In this document: positions 32,464 through 40,933 of the stretch, piece by piece
How positions within the stretch are numbered: the first letter of the stretch is position 1
How the letters are laid out: each line of letters starts with the position of its first letter
NCBI GenBank assembly: GCA_050694055.1
Contig: JBOGWX010000035.1
Coordinates: forward strand, 1 to 64,000
Reading direction: 5' to 3'
DNA: 64,000 nucleotides
Origin: WHSV01 sp050694055
Lineage (GTDB): Bacteria > Actinomycetota > CADDZG01 > WHSQ01
The notes under the pieces: generated by a model
Databases searched by the model: none
Told to the model about the DNA's origin: nothing
The model's input: only the letters and a program-made list of their open reading frames with translations
Translations under genes and position numbers: made by a program

Positions 32464-32802
32464 TCTGGTCCGCTCAACAATCCACAACCGTCCGGAAATA
32501 TCAGATCTCTCTAACCCGGCGATCAGCGTCCGAGATCCTTCTTCAAGGTCTCGACGGCCTGGAAGAGTGGGAACCCGTAAAACGGCGATCCCCGGACAAA
32601 GAGACGGGTCGAACCGAAGCAGATTGGCGAAGTCGAGGTCCAGGGTAACGAGGACACGGAACTCCTCTTGGCAGACCTCGTAGATACGAGGATCCGGCGC
32701 GCTCGCCAAACCTTCATCGAAAACGGTTGCCACATCATGACCAGCGCCCCGGAGAAGGTCAGCAATACTGCGACCGAGGTTCTCGTCGAGCTTGAGCCTC
32801 AC
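32428..32802 (-). CDS. DUF5615 PIN-like toxin
   Basis: A 124-residue protein of the DUF5615 family, PIN-like ribonuclease fold. It begins MRLKLDENLGRSIADLLRG (acidic active-site residues D6 and E7), has GHDVATVFDEGLASAPD, and VLVTLDLDFANL, ending in a PGIAVLR strand, all typical of the family. It starts at GTG overlapping the DUF433 stop (GTGA). Predicted RNase toxin of a type II toxin-antitoxin pair. The 3' end runs antisense into the sigma-factor remnant. Confidence 0.85.
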   Translation of the reverse strand: MRLKLDENLGRSIADLLRGAGHDVATVFDEGLASAPDPRIYEVCQEEFRVLVTLDLDFANLLRFDPSLCPGIAVLRVPTLPGRRDLEEGSRTLIAGLERSDISGRLWIVERTRVRQYEPSGEEG

Positions 32803-33041
32803 GCGCTTTCGGGCACGTCAACGAATCGTCCATCGGCCAGCTTCGCACCAAACGCAATGCAGGCAAGCACATCGTCCCTTTCAAGCCCCGGATATTCATC
32901 GAGAATGTCATCGAAACTCATACCGTCAGCGAGCAAACCCAGTATGAGAGAGACCCAGATGCGATGACCCCTAATGCACGGCCTCCCACCGCAGACGTTT
33001 GGGTCAGTTGAAATGCGCTCAAGCAGTTTCTCAACAGCCAC
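32799..33041 (-). CDS. DUF433 antitoxin
   Basis: An 80-residue DUF433 protein: ISTDPNVCGGRPCIRGHRIWV, then LADGMSFDDILDEYPGLERDDVLACIAFG. DUF433 proteins contain a small HTH-like fold and are the usual upstream partner of DUF5615 toxins; they probably neutralise the toxin and regulate the operon. GTG 33041 is chosen because AAAAGGAGA lies 6 bases upstream; the TTG at 33074 has no ribosome site. Confidence 0.88.
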   Translation of the reverse strand: MAVEKLLERISTDPNVCGGRPCIRGHRIWVSLILGLLADGMSFDDILDEYPGLERDDVLACIAFGAKLADGRFVDVPESA

Positions 33042-33077
33042 AGTGGTCTCCTTTTCTCGACAAACCGAACTCAACGC

Positions 33078-33326
33078 TCATGTCGCGCCCAGACGTCGAA
33101 TTCCTCTTTCGCAGAGTTCGACCATAAAGGGATCGAATTCGAGAGCGTTATTCCCACCATCCGTACCGACCAATGAGATGGAAGTGGTGCTTCTCGGCTG
33201 AATGCGGCGTACCTCACTGCGCAATGGCCGTATCTCGTCACAAAGAGCGTCCAGAACGCCGCGATCCTCCTGAACCCGCTCGGTGATCTCCCTTCGCAGA
33301 GCTTCGTGGCTCTCAGGATCGATCAT
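33078..33326 (-). CDS. Small protein of unknown function, coupled to the HTH gene
   Basis: An 82-residue protein with an N-terminal charged helix (ESHEALRREITERVQEDRGVLDALCDEI), a basic middle, and a short second part with SISLVGTDGGNNALEFDPFM. The ATG overlaps the HTH gene stop as ATGA, so it is translated with it. The phrase LVGTDGGNNALEFDPFMVEL resembles the start of a NurA-type nuclease domain, but only this fragment is present, so I do not assign function. Confidence 0.6.
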   Translation of the reverse strand: MIDPESHEALRREITERVQEDRGVLDALCDEIRPLRSEVRRIQPRSTTSISLVGTDGGNNALEFDPFMVELCERGIRRLGAT

Positions 33327-33916
33327 CGCTTTGCACCTCGTCGGACGCGGCCCTCGCGATCGAAGACCGTCGCGGGCCTCTTTTCACCGGCTCTTAACAG
33401 CGCCTTCGTCGCTTGCTGAAATGACTCCGGGACATCTTCCGGGCGAGGATAGAGAGCAAGCGAAGTCGGCGTTCTGAGTTCCATGCCGTAGAGAGTGAGT
33501 GATAGTTCCACTTCGTGAGGCTCGTCAGGTCGGAGATAACGAAGGACCTTCCTGACCTGCGCCCACGGGAGGAACTCTTCCGAAAGCTGGATCCCCGCGG
33601 CCAGAGGTTCCAGCAACTCTTGTGAAGTTAGAACCTGTTCTCCATCGTCCAGCTCCACGGCAATCTCACCCGGTTTCAGAACCGCAGAACTCCGCCTCCT
33701 TCGATACCGCTCCCAAGCAGACTGTCGGCTAATTCCAAGCGCCTTACCAATCTCATCCCAACTCGCTGCCTCCAGCCGAGCTTCATTAGCTACGACCCCT
33801 TCCCATCGATTGAGCTCCTCTTGCAGTCGGCGGCACGCCGCCAGTGCTTCGAGAGCGGGAGCCCTCCGGAGATCCGTCCACGCCTGAGAGATAGGTTTGG
33901 GAATCGCTCGCTTCAT
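33323..33916 (-). CDS. HTH-domain protein of unknown function
   Basis: A 197-residue protein. After an N-terminal helical region (about 1-50) there is a clear helix-turn-helix, SWDEIGKALGISRQSAWERY (about 55-74). A beta-rich C-terminal half follows (VELDDGEQVLTSQELLEPL, HEVELSLTLYGMELRTPTSL). ATG 33916 is preceded by a promoter whose -10 is overlapped by an inverted repeat, which suggests autoregulation. It forms a two-gene unit with the small protein downstream and follows the toxin-antitoxin pair in an accessory patch. I do not recognise the family. Confidence 0.65.
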   Translation of the reverse strand: MKRAIPKPISQAWTDLRRAPALEALAACRRLQEELNRWEGVVANEARLEAASWDEIGKALGISRQSAWERYRRRRSSAVLKPGEIAVELDDGEQVLTSQELLEPLAAGIQLSEEFLPWAQVRKVLRYLRPDEPHEVELSLTLYGMELRTPTSLALYPRPEDVPESFQQATKALLRAGEKRPATVFDREGRVRRGAKR

Positions 33917-33919
33917 GTC

Positions 33920-33952
33920 TGTCAGGGTAGTCCTGACAACGCCTGAGCGCAA
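33920..33952 (-). promoter_or_regulatory. Promoter with overlapping inverted repeat
   Basis: On the minus strand TTGCGC (33952-33947), 17 bases, TACCCT (33929-33924), 7 bases, ATG 33916. A perfect inverted repeat TGTCAGG-N5-CCTGACA (33920-33938) covers the -10 and spacer. The -35 to -10 distance and the -10 to ATG distance both fit a leaderless promoter under repressor control. Confidence 0.6.
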
Positions 33953-34050
33953 GGGGTCGACAACCGAAAGCGCACCACGATGCCAACCAGCTCGGTCGCG
34001 TCGGCGTCGGGAGAGCCGTCGCCGAACAGGTCGGCGACCACGAGATCTTC

Positions 34051-34359
34051 GTGAGCGACATCATCGACCGGACTACTGTGCCCGACGCCAAGATGACGGT
34101 CGGCTTCGCGCGGGTAGCCGAAGGCGAGGCGCTGGACATCTCGTTTCCTTATGACGAGGTGCTTATCCTTACGAAAGGCTCCTACACCGTCCGCACCGAA
34201 GGCGGGGATGAGGTCACGGCACAGGCCGGAGAAGTGATCTATCTGCCCGCCGGGTCATCGAACATCTCCCGTGCGGAGGTGGATGCAGCAATGGTCTATG
34301 TGGCCAGCCCACCCGGGGTGTATGCCGAACACGTGTCGGCGTCGACGCCCGGGCGATAG
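34051..34359 (+). CDS. Cupin-domain protein, apparently 5'-truncated
   Basis: A 102-residue single cupin barrel resembling EutQ-like small cupins: GFARVAEGEALDISFPYDEVLILTKGSYTVRT, GEVIYLPAGSSN, VYVASPPG. GTG 34051 is the only start codon in this frame. The same frame is open back to 33937 and those residues (LGRVGVGRAVAEQVGDHEIF) look like a continuation of the domain's first strands, so the true start was probably lost near 33940. It may be an inactive remnant at the edge of the accessory patch. Confidence 0.6.
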   Translation: MSDIIDRTTVPDAKMTVGFARVAEGEALDISFPYDEVLILTKGSYTVRTEGGDEVTAQAGEVIYLPAGSSNISRAEVDAAMVYVASPPGVYAEHVSASTPGR

Positions 34360-34545
34360 TCGACCGAAGAGCGCGGAGCGGCAGATTTCGGGCCCCGAGC
34401 GTATCGAACGGGAACAAAGATGTGCAGAGCGCACGTTGCATAATGCGGGGTCGCCTGCTTCGAGGAGAGACCAAATGCGTGCCCGCGATGAGTTTTGAAG
34501 CTCTAACCGGTCTTACAGACTGACAACCAGCTCAGGAGGAGTTAG
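34360..34545. other. Intergenic region before the DrrAB-type exporter
   Basis: It holds the AGGAGGAG ribosome site of the next gene at its end. No other gene, repeat or convincing promoter is visible. Confidence 0.4.
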
Positions 34546-35541
34546 ATGACGACACCATCCGCTCTCGCTATCGAGGCCACCGGCCTCGTCAAATGCTTCG
34601 GCGAGACGCGTGCCGTCGACGGTATCGACCTGGCCGTTCGGAGGGGCTCCGTCTACGGCATGCTCGGGCCCAACGGCGCCGGGAAGACGACCACGATCCG
34701 CATGCTCGCGACCTTGATCCGTCCGGATGCGGGCAGCGCCCGGGTCCTGGGACGCGACATCGTTGCGGAGGCTGACGCGGTGCGCGGCGCCGTCAGCCTC
34801 ACCGGTCAGCTCGCCTCCGTGGACGAGGACCTCACCGGGCGCGAGAACCTGGTCCTGCTCGGCCGTCTGCTGGGGTTGAAGCGCCCCGCGGCCAAGGACC
34901 GGGCGACCGAGTTGCTCGAGGCCTTCGGACTCTCGGAGGCTGCAGGGCGGCTGGTCAAGAACTACTCGGGCGGGATGCGGCGCAGGCTCGACATCGCTGC
35001 GAGCATCGTGGTCACCCCGGAACTGATGTTCCTCGATGAACCGACGACCGGTCTCGATCCGCGCTCGCGCAATCAGGTGTGGGGCATCATCCGGGCGCTG
35101 GTCGCGGGAGGCACCACGATCTTGCTCTGCACCCAGTACCTGGAGGAGGCGGACCAGCTCGCCGACGGGATCGCCGTCATCGACCACGGCAAGGTGATCG
35201 CCGAGGGGACGCCGGGCCAGCTCAAGGCCTCGGTGGGCTCCGGCGCACTGCGCGTGCGCCTGCTGGACCCCGAACAACGTCCCCGGGCCGAGCAGCTGCT
35301 GGAGCGCGCAGTGGGCACGGTCACCCTGGAACCCGACCCCGCGGCACTGTCGGCCTCGTGCTCGGACGCCGATCGCGCCGCCGAGGCCGTCGCCGAGCTG
35401 ACGCGCTCCGGCGTGCGGATCGCGGATTTCTCGCTCGGGCAACCGAGCCTCGACGAGGTCTTCTTGGCCCTGACGGGCCATCCCGCGGAAGAGGTTCCGT
35501 CCGCGCCATCCGATCCCATCGAGGAGGAGCAACCGGTATGA
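34546..35541 (+). CDS. DrrA-type ABC exporter ATPase
   Basis: A 331-residue ATPase of the daunorubicin-resistance (DrrA) family. Walker A LGPNGAGKTTTIRML, Q-loop VSLTGQLASVDEDLTG, signature YSGGMRRRLDIAAS, Walker B LMFLDEPTTGLDP, H-loop replaced by Gln in LLCTQYLEEADQLAD (a known DrrA feature). The C-terminal domain ends SLDEVFLALTGHPAEE. AGGAGGAG precedes the ATG. Its stop overlaps the permease start as ATGA. Confidence 0.93.
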   Translation: MTTPSALAIEATGLVKCFGETRAVDGIDLAVRRGSVYGMLGPNGAGKTTTIRMLATLIRPDAGSARVLGRDIVAEADAVRGAVSLTGQLASVDEDLTGRENLVLLGRLLGLKRPAAKDRATELLEAFGLSEAAGRLVKNYSGGMRRRLDIAASIVVTPELMFLDEPTTGLDPRSRNQVWGIIRALVAGGTTILLCTQYLEEADQLADGIAVIDHGKVIAEGTPGQLKASVGSGALRVRLLDPEQRPRAEQLLERAVGTVTLEPDPAALSASCSDADRAAEAVAELTRSGVRIADFSLGQPSLDEVFLALTGHPAEEVPSAPSDPIEEEQPV

Positions 35542-36383
35542 ACACCACTTCGACGACGAGACCGGGCCCCACTGCCGCCGACGAAACCGCAGTTCGCAAG
35601 GCGATCGCCTCGGCTTCGCGCCCACCCAGAGCGAGCGCGTTGTCGACGGCACTAACCTTCGGCTGGCGCGGAATGCTCAAGGTCAAGCACGTCCCCGAGC
35701 AACTCCTCGACGTGACGATCACTCCGGTGATGTTCGTCGTGATGTTCACCTACCTGTTTGGCGGCGCGATCGCAGGATCGACGGGGGAGTATCTCGACTA
35801 CATCCTTCCGGGGATTCTGGTGATGTCGGTGCTGTTCACCACGGTCTATTCCGGAATCGCGCTCAACACGGATCTGACCAAGGGCGTGGTCGACCGCTTC
35901 CGTTCGCTGCCCATCTGGCGACCGGCCCCACTGGTTGGATCACTGCTCGGCGACAGTGTGCGCTACCTGATCGCCGGCACCGTCATCATCGTGCTCGGCG
36001 TTATCCTGGGCTACCGCCCGGGTGCCGGCCTGGTCGGAGTGGTCGCAGCGCTTGGTCTGGTGGTTGTGTTCGCCTTCGGCCTCTCGTGGGTCTTCACCAC
36101 CCTCGGCTTGCTGTTGCGCTCGCCGAACGCGGTGATGAACGCCGGCTTCATGGGGATCTTCCCGCTGACGTTTCTCTCCAACGTCTTCGTCGACCCCCGC
36201 ACGCTGCCCCCGGTACTCGAGGCCTTTGTCGATGTCAACCCGATCTCGATCCTGGCGACCGCGTCCCGAGGTTTGATGGAGGGCAACGCCGCGGCCGGCG
36301 ACATCGCAATCGTGCTGGTGGTGGCGGCGGCGCTGACCGCCGTGTTCGCGCCGCTGACGACGCGCCTGTACCGCAAGGGCTGA
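35538..36383 (+). CDS. DrrB-type ABC exporter permease
   Basis: A 281-residue permease with six helices and a long cytoplasmic N-terminus. Family features: VPEQLLDVTITPVMFVVMFTYLFGG, YILPGILVMSVLF, DLTKGVVDRFRSLPIWRPA, and LTFLSNVFVDPRTLPPVL. The ATG overlaps the ATPase stop. The pair probably exports a hydrophobic drug, lipid or secondary metabolite; no biosynthetic gene cluster is beside it. Confidence 0.93.
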   Translation: MNTTSTTRPGPTAADETAVRKAIASASRPPRASALSTALTFGWRGMLKVKHVPEQLLDVTITPVMFVVMFTYLFGGAIAGSTGEYLDYILPGILVMSVLFTTVYSGIALNTDLTKGVVDRFRSLPIWRPAPLVGSLLGDSVRYLIAGTVIIVLGVILGYRPGAGLVGVVAALGLVVVFAFGLSWVFTTLGLLLRSPNAVMNAGFMGIFPLTFLSNVFVDPRTLPPVLEAFVDVNPISILATASRGLMEGNAAAGDIAIVLVVAAALTAVFAPLTTRLYRKG

Positions 36384-36484
36384 CGGTTCGAATCCCCGAC
36401 GACACGATTCGCATCGCATGCTCGTGCTCGTCGACATTCGCGCTCGGGATCTCCTTGAGGTTCGACGGCAGTTGAAGCCGTCGA

Positions 36485-37273
36485 CTAGCCGAGCCAGTCT
36501 TCGAGCGGCAGACGAATCTTCAATGAGGCGAAGTCGCCGCGGTCACGCATTTCCTCAGCCGCCGTCGCCATGGCGCCCACCGTGACCCAGGTCAGCGAGC
36601 CTCCGACACTGACGCGCTGGCCGCCGGCCCGGATGATGTCCTCCATCGACAGACCGGCGTGAGCCAGCACGTTCAAGGGCTTGGAGGTGGCGCCGCTCAC
36701 CGCCCGAATCTCTTCTGTGGTTCGCAGACCGGGCGCGTACAAGACATCAGCACCGGCCCGTTCGAAGGCTTCAAGCCGAGCGATGGTGTCCTCGAGATCC
36801 GGGTTACCGCGTATGTGATTCTCCGCACGAGCCGTCAGCAAGAAGGCAAACTCAAGTCCGTGGGCTGCTTCACAAGCTGCCGCAACGCGCTCGACCGCAT
36901 GATCGAGGTCGTAGATTCCGTCGTCGGGGTCGAAGTCCTCGATCGACCCACCCACCGCTCCGGCTTCTGCCGCAGCGACGACGGCCGATGCTGCCGCATC
37001 CGGGTCCGAGCCGTAGCCGTTCTCCAGATCTACCGAGATAGGCAAGTTGGTCGATCGATCGAGCGTCCGGACATGCTCGATCATCTCGTGGAGGGTGACG
37101 GCGCCGTCCAGACGGCCGAGTGTGAACGCGTAGCCAGAGCTAGTTGTTGCGAGGGCCTTGAATCCAAGTGCTTCGAGCACCTTCGCCGAGCCCGCATCCC
37201 ATGGATTCGGAATGATGAAAGGATCGCCCTCATGCAGAGCGCGAAACCTCTCTGCCTTGTCGCGCTGAGTCAC
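36485..37273 (-). CDS. PEP mutase / isocitrate lyase family protein
   Basis: A 262-residue TIM-barrel enzyme of the phosphoenolpyruvate mutase / carboxyvinyl-carboxyphosphonate phosphorylmutase group. Motifs: IIPNPWDAGSAKVLEALGF, ATTSSGYAFTLGR, SVDLENGYGSDP (metal-binding Asp and Glu), GSIEDFD, and LTARAENHI. It lacks the KKCGH motif of true isocitrate lyases and PEP mutase, so it may cleave or isomerise another 2-hydroxy acid. It starts at GTG with GAGG upstream, 5 bases after the VOC gene. Confidence 0.87.
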   Translation of the reverse strand: MTQRDKAERFRALHEGDPFIIPNPWDAGSAKVLEALGFKALATTSSGYAFTLGRLDGAVTLHEMIEHVRTLDRSTNLPISVDLENGYGSDPDAAASAVVAAAEAGAVGGSIEDFDPDDGIYDLDHAVERVAAACEAAHGLEFAFLLTARAENHIRGNPDLEDTIARLEAFERAGADVLYAPGLRTTEEIRAVSGATSKPLNVLAHAGLSMEDIIRAGGQRVSVGGSLTWVTVGAMATAAEEMRDRGDFASLKIRLPLEDWLG

Positions 37274-37278
37274 GCGCC

Positions 37279-37677
37279 TCAGGTCTCGAGCGGGGCGAAT
37301 AGATCAACCGTGTTTCCGTCTGGATCCTCCAGCTGCGCGTACCGCTGACCCCAGAAGGCGTCCCACGGTTGCCTGTGGCCTCCCGCACCGGCAGCCACCA
37401 TCTCCTCATAGACGCGATCGACATCGTCTGCCGACTCACAAAGGAAAGCGAGTCCGACTCGTTGGCCCCCCGACGGTGGGGACCACTCGGGAGAAAACGA
37501 CTTGACCGACTCCTCCGTGTCGAGGAGGAGCCGAAGTCCACCGGGCAGCATCGTCTCGACGTGTCCGTGACCTTCCGGGTCGGGATTCTCAGGAAATCCG
37601 AGACCCAGCTTCCGGTAGAAGGCGATCGATGCATCCATGTTGGAAACGACCACACCGATGGCGTCGAGCTGCGGCAT
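37279..37677 (-). CDS. VOC (glyoxalase/dioxygenase) superfamily protein
   Basis: A 132-residue vicinal-oxygen-chelate protein: two beta-alpha-beta-beta-beta modules, beginning QLDAIGVVVSNMDASIAFYRKLGL and ending YAQLEDPDGNTVDLFAPL. The family includes glyoxalases, bleomycin-resistance proteins and dioxygenases; the specific role cannot be told. It is co-transcribed with the PEP-mutase-like gene. TACGGT (37689-37684) lies 6 bases before the ATG. Confidence 0.88.
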   Translation of the reverse strand: MPQLDAIGVVVSNMDASIAFYRKLGLGFPENPDPEGHGHVETMLPGGLRLLLDTEESVKSFSPEWSPPSGGQRVGLAFLCESADDVDRVYEEMVAAGAGGHRQPWDAFWGQRYAQLEDPDGNTVDLFAPLET

Positions 37678-37798
37678 CCCTCGACCGTATCACCGGGCTT
37701 GCGATCCGCAGAGATGGCTAGTTCGTGCGATTTCATGGGCGATATGTGCGCCCAGCGAACATTCTGCACCAGAAACGACCATCGGGCCTCCCGCCGGC

Positions 37799-39205
37799 TT
37801 ACCGGCTGAGCGGAGTCCACACCACCGTGTCGGGGTGGAACTGACTCCATGCGAACCAGAACGCGAGGTGGGCCGGAAGCTCCTCTCCGGTCCGCGCTCT
37901 CGCTCGAAGTCCACCACCGTCGGCGACGATTTCTATACCGGCATGGGTGACTTCGCTTCCCTGCATCAAGGTCGCCCGGGCTTGCTCGGCGGGAAAAGCG
38001 ACCGGTGTATCGTCTGCCGCGATCACGCCGACGACCTGCGCCTGGACTGGAAGTCGGGAATCGACGGGGCCGATCGGGAAAATCGGCCCGTCATCGTCGC
38101 GCCCCCCGAGTGGGTCGGCGGGATAGCTGCGACCGATCCCACCATCCTCGGCCACGATCCTGGTGTCCGGATGAGCCTCCTTCCACTCGCCCCACCTGCT
38201 TCCCACCACCGTGGTCTGATCGAGCACCACCCGCTTCTCGTGCAATGGGCCCGACAGTGCCTCCCCGGTGAAGGTGTTGAACACCGAAGACGTGTTGAGG
38301 TCGTACATCACCTTGTTGGAGCGCGACAGCAGCCCCGAGGTCCGGAGCACCGGGGTCTGCACATCCGGCGGGACCGAGTCGGTGAAGTAGGCCTGGGCTG
38401 AGCCGCAGAGGGTGCAATAGGGAATGCCGAGACGCCGTCCTCCGATTGTAACGTTCACCATCTCGTGCACCTCCATGATGTTCTTCGGAAACGCCACCGC
38501 CTCACCGCCCACCACCACCCCGAACACGATGCGGTCGTCCGGATACCAGGCACCACCTGCGGCGTCGGTGAGGGCCGGGTCGTCCAATGCAGGGATGCAT
38601 CCGCGCGGACACGAGTTGGGATCCCCTTCGGGTCGGTCATCGATCAGCACTCCACCCCACGACACCAGACGCCAGTCGATGGCCGAGTTGGCGTCGGCGA
38701 AGAAGGGCTCCCACCGAGGTTCCACCTTGAGAAACAGATCCGCCTTGAGCTCACGGTAACCCGGTGGGGCAGGCAGATCCCACGCGATGAGGTGATCGGT
38801 GACGGACCTCCACGGGCTCTCGATGAAGGTGGGATCGTTCCCGGGATCGACCTTCGTCAGAGTTCGAAACGCGTCCACGAGCGCATCCTGGTCGAGCCCC
38901 CCCTGAACGAAGCGGAGAAGGTCGGAGATGAACCAGCCGAGGCGAGCGTCCTTCGACGAGGCGGCCACGTCGAGGGCTTCCAAGTCGAAGGCTCCCACCC
39001 CAAGCGCGACGACGAGACGGTTGAGCGCTTCCTCGATGCGCGCGTCGAGCGGCTCGTCTGACACCGCAGGCGCGGGGGCGAAGGCGAAGTCGCGTTCAGT
39101 CCTCGGCGACTCTCGAGACGGAATCGATGAAGTGTCCGGCGTGGAGCGGATACAGGACGCTCCCACTATCGCCAATATTGCGAGGAGACGAACCAACGGC
39201 CTCAT
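37799..39205 (-). CDS. DUF3179 lipoprotein
   Basis: A 468-residue exported protein with lipobox VGASC (Cys18). The N-terminal 200 residues are helical and unrecognised; the C-terminal two thirds are a DUF3179 domain: DDRIVFGVVVGGEAVAFPKN, EMVNVTIGGRRLGIPYCTLCGSAQAYF (conserved CxxC), and a late HPDTRIVAED region. Function of DUF3179 is unknown. ATG 39205 is chosen because TAGCGT lies 7 bases upstream; a GTG two codons earlier has no spacing for either mechanism. Confidence 0.85.
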   Translation of the reverse strand: MRPLVRLLAILAIVGASCIRSTPDTSSIPSRESPRTERDFAFAPAPAVSDEPLDARIEEALNRLVVALGVGAFDLEALDVAASSKDARLGWFISDLLRFVQGGLDQDALVDAFRTLTKVDPGNDPTFIESPWRSVTDHLIAWDLPAPPGYRELKADLFLKVEPRWEPFFADANSAIDWRLVSWGGVLIDDRPEGDPNSCPRGCIPALDDPALTDAAGGAWYPDDRIVFGVVVGGEAVAFPKNIMEVHEMVNVTIGGRRLGIPYCTLCGSAQAYFTDSVPPDVQTPVLRTSGLLSRSNKVMYDLNTSSVFNTFTGEALSGPLHEKRVVLDQTTVVGSRWGEWKEAHPDTRIVAEDGGIGRSYPADPLGGRDDDGPIFPIGPVDSRLPVQAQVVGVIAADDTPVAFPAEQARATLMQGSEVTHAGIEIVADGGGLRARARTGEELPAHLAFWFAWSQFHPDTVVWTPLSR

Positions 39206-39212
39206 CTTCACG

Positions 39213-39218
39213 ACGCTA
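39213..39218 (-). promoter_or_regulatory. TANNNT -10 box for a leaderless start (DUF3179 gene)
   Basis: TAGCGT on the minus strand is followed by 7 bases and ATG 39205. The same hexamer at the same spacing precedes the GTG at 49943. Confidence 0.45.
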
Positions 39219-39309
39219 TCCCGACCGGGTATCTGGGTTAGCGACAGGTGATTACGAATCGATTACATCCCGCGCCTCGTCCCCCGAGCATTGGCTTGGA
39301 TGCCTCCGT

Positions 39310-40764
39310 TCAGCTCGTGAGGGGTACCGCCAAGCTGGACCACAGGTAGTGAGTCGCGTAGGCGCGCCAGGGGCGCCAGCGCTCGGCGCCTACGAGCACG
39401 TCGCGCGGAGCGATCGGATCGCCCAGACGCTCCAGCGCGCGACGAACGCCAAGGTCGCTTGCCGGGAAAGCGTCCGGGTCGCCCAGCGCGCGCATGCCGA
39501 TGTAGGAAGCAGTCCACGGCCCGATCCCGGGGAGAGCGACGAGCCGGCGGTGCGCCTCCAGGCGGTCGGCACCCGGATCGAGACAGAGTTCACCCGACGC
39601 CAGCGCCGATGCCAGTGTCATCACCGCGCGACGTCGCGCGGCCGGCATGGGAAGGTCCGAGGGGTCCGCATCGGCGAGCGCGGCGGGTTCGGGGAACACG
39701 TGTGTCAGCGCACCATGCGGGGCGGTAAGGGGCTTGCCGTAGCGCGCCACGAGCCGGCCGGCGATCGTGCGGGCGCCGGCAACGGAGATCTGCTGTCCGA
39801 TGACGGCACGGATCGCGTGCTCGGCGGGGTCGGCCGTACCTGGAACGCGCATCCCGGGAGCGCGCGCGACCAGGGGTGCCAGCAGCGAATCCCCCTCGAG
39901 CTGCCGGTCTACCGCAAACGGGTCGGCGTCGAGGTCGAGCAACCGCCGGCAGCGCGCCACGGCCACCGTTAGATCGCGCGGGTCGTCGAGGCTCAGCCGG
40001 CACGAGACATGTCCGTCGCGCGCTGAGAGCTCGGCGATGCCCGAGCCATGGGGCAGCCTCAAGCTGCGCTTGAACGTCGCCCCATCCGACTCCTCGACCC
40101 CGGGCACGGCCCGAGCCGCGAAGAAGCTCATCATCTCGCCGGCAGCGAACGGTCGCCGGTAGGGCAATCGCAGAACGACGGTGCCGGGGGCGCCGGCGAC
40201 ATCGGGACCCGCCCGACGCCGCAGTTCGGTCGGTGTCAGGTCGAACACCGTCTTTACGACATCGTTGAACTGCCGGATGCTCGCAAAGCCGGCCGCGAAC
40301 GCCACCTCCGTGAACGGCACCCGCGTGCTTTCGATCAGCACTCGCGCCGATTGCGCGCGTTGGGCGCGCGCCAGCGCCAGCGGGCCGGCTCCCACTTCCT
40401 CGGTCAAGACACGGCTGAGGTGACGCTCGCTGTAGCCAAGTCGCCGAGCCAGTCCGGCGACACCGTCGCGCTCGACGACGCCGTCGGCAATTAGCCGCAT
40501 CGCGCGTGCTACGACATCTGCTCGGAGATTCCACGCGGGCGAGCCGGGCGTGGCATCGGGCCGGCATCGCTTACAGGCCCGAAAGCCGGCCTCCTGGGCG
40601 GCGGCGCTCGTCCGATAGAAACGGACGTTGACACGCTTCGGCGTGGTCGCCGGACAACTCGGCCGGCAATAGATGCCCGTCGAGGTAACGGCGGTGTAGA
40701 ACCATCCGTCGAAACGCTCATCGCGGCTGGAAAGGGCCCGGTAGCAGTGCTCGAAGTCGTCCAT
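39310..40764 (-). CDS. alkA: Ada-AlkA fusion: DNA-3-methyladenine glycosylase with regulatory domains
   Basis: A 484-residue protein with four modules. First an Ada-type zinc domain (FDGWFYTAVTSTGIYCRPSC, ending ACKRC, about 10-75) that in Ada accepts methyl groups from DNA phosphotriesters. Then an AraC-type HTH (about 85-180, LARRLGYSERHLSRVL). Then an AlkA N-terminal domain and an HhH-GPD glycosylase domain with LPGIGPWTASYIGMRALG and the catalytic Asp in FPASDLGVRRAL. It removes alkylated bases and may regulate itself; the O6-methylguanine transferase domain of Ada is absent. ATG 40764 gives the canonical N-terminus. Confidence 0.93.
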   Translation of the reverse strand: MDDFEHCYRALSSRDERFDGWFYTAVTSTGIYCRPSCPATTPKRVNVRFYRTSAAAQEAGFRACKRCRPDATPGSPAWNLRADVVARAMRLIADGVVERDGVAGLARRLGYSERHLSRVLTEEVGAGPLALARAQRAQSARVLIESTRVPFTEVAFAAGFASIRQFNDVVKTVFDLTPTELRRRAGPDVAGAPGTVVLRLPYRRPFAAGEMMSFFAARAVPGVEESDGATFKRSLRLPHGSGIAELSARDGHVSCRLSLDDPRDLTVAVARCRRLLDLDADPFAVDRQLEGDSLLAPLVARAPGMRVPGTADPAEHAIRAVIGQQISVAGARTIAGRLVARYGKPLTAPHGALTHVFPEPAALADADPSDLPMPAARRRAVMTLASALASGELCLDPGADRLEAHRRLVALPGIGPWTASYIGMRALGDPDAFPASDLGVRRALERLGDPIAPRDVLVGAERWRPWRAYATHYLWSSLAVPLTS

Positions 40765-40933
40765 CGCAAGTGCATTATCGTCCTCGAGCGACTCTCCATC
40801 TAGCGGTTTTCGGACATGGTCGTGTGGGGATCGGATGCGAATGCGATCTGGTTGGTTCGGGCTGGTTTGCCCTCTCACTCAAGAGGGCAAACAGAAGCGC
40901 TCGCGATCGAGACAGACCTGCGGGAGAGTGATC

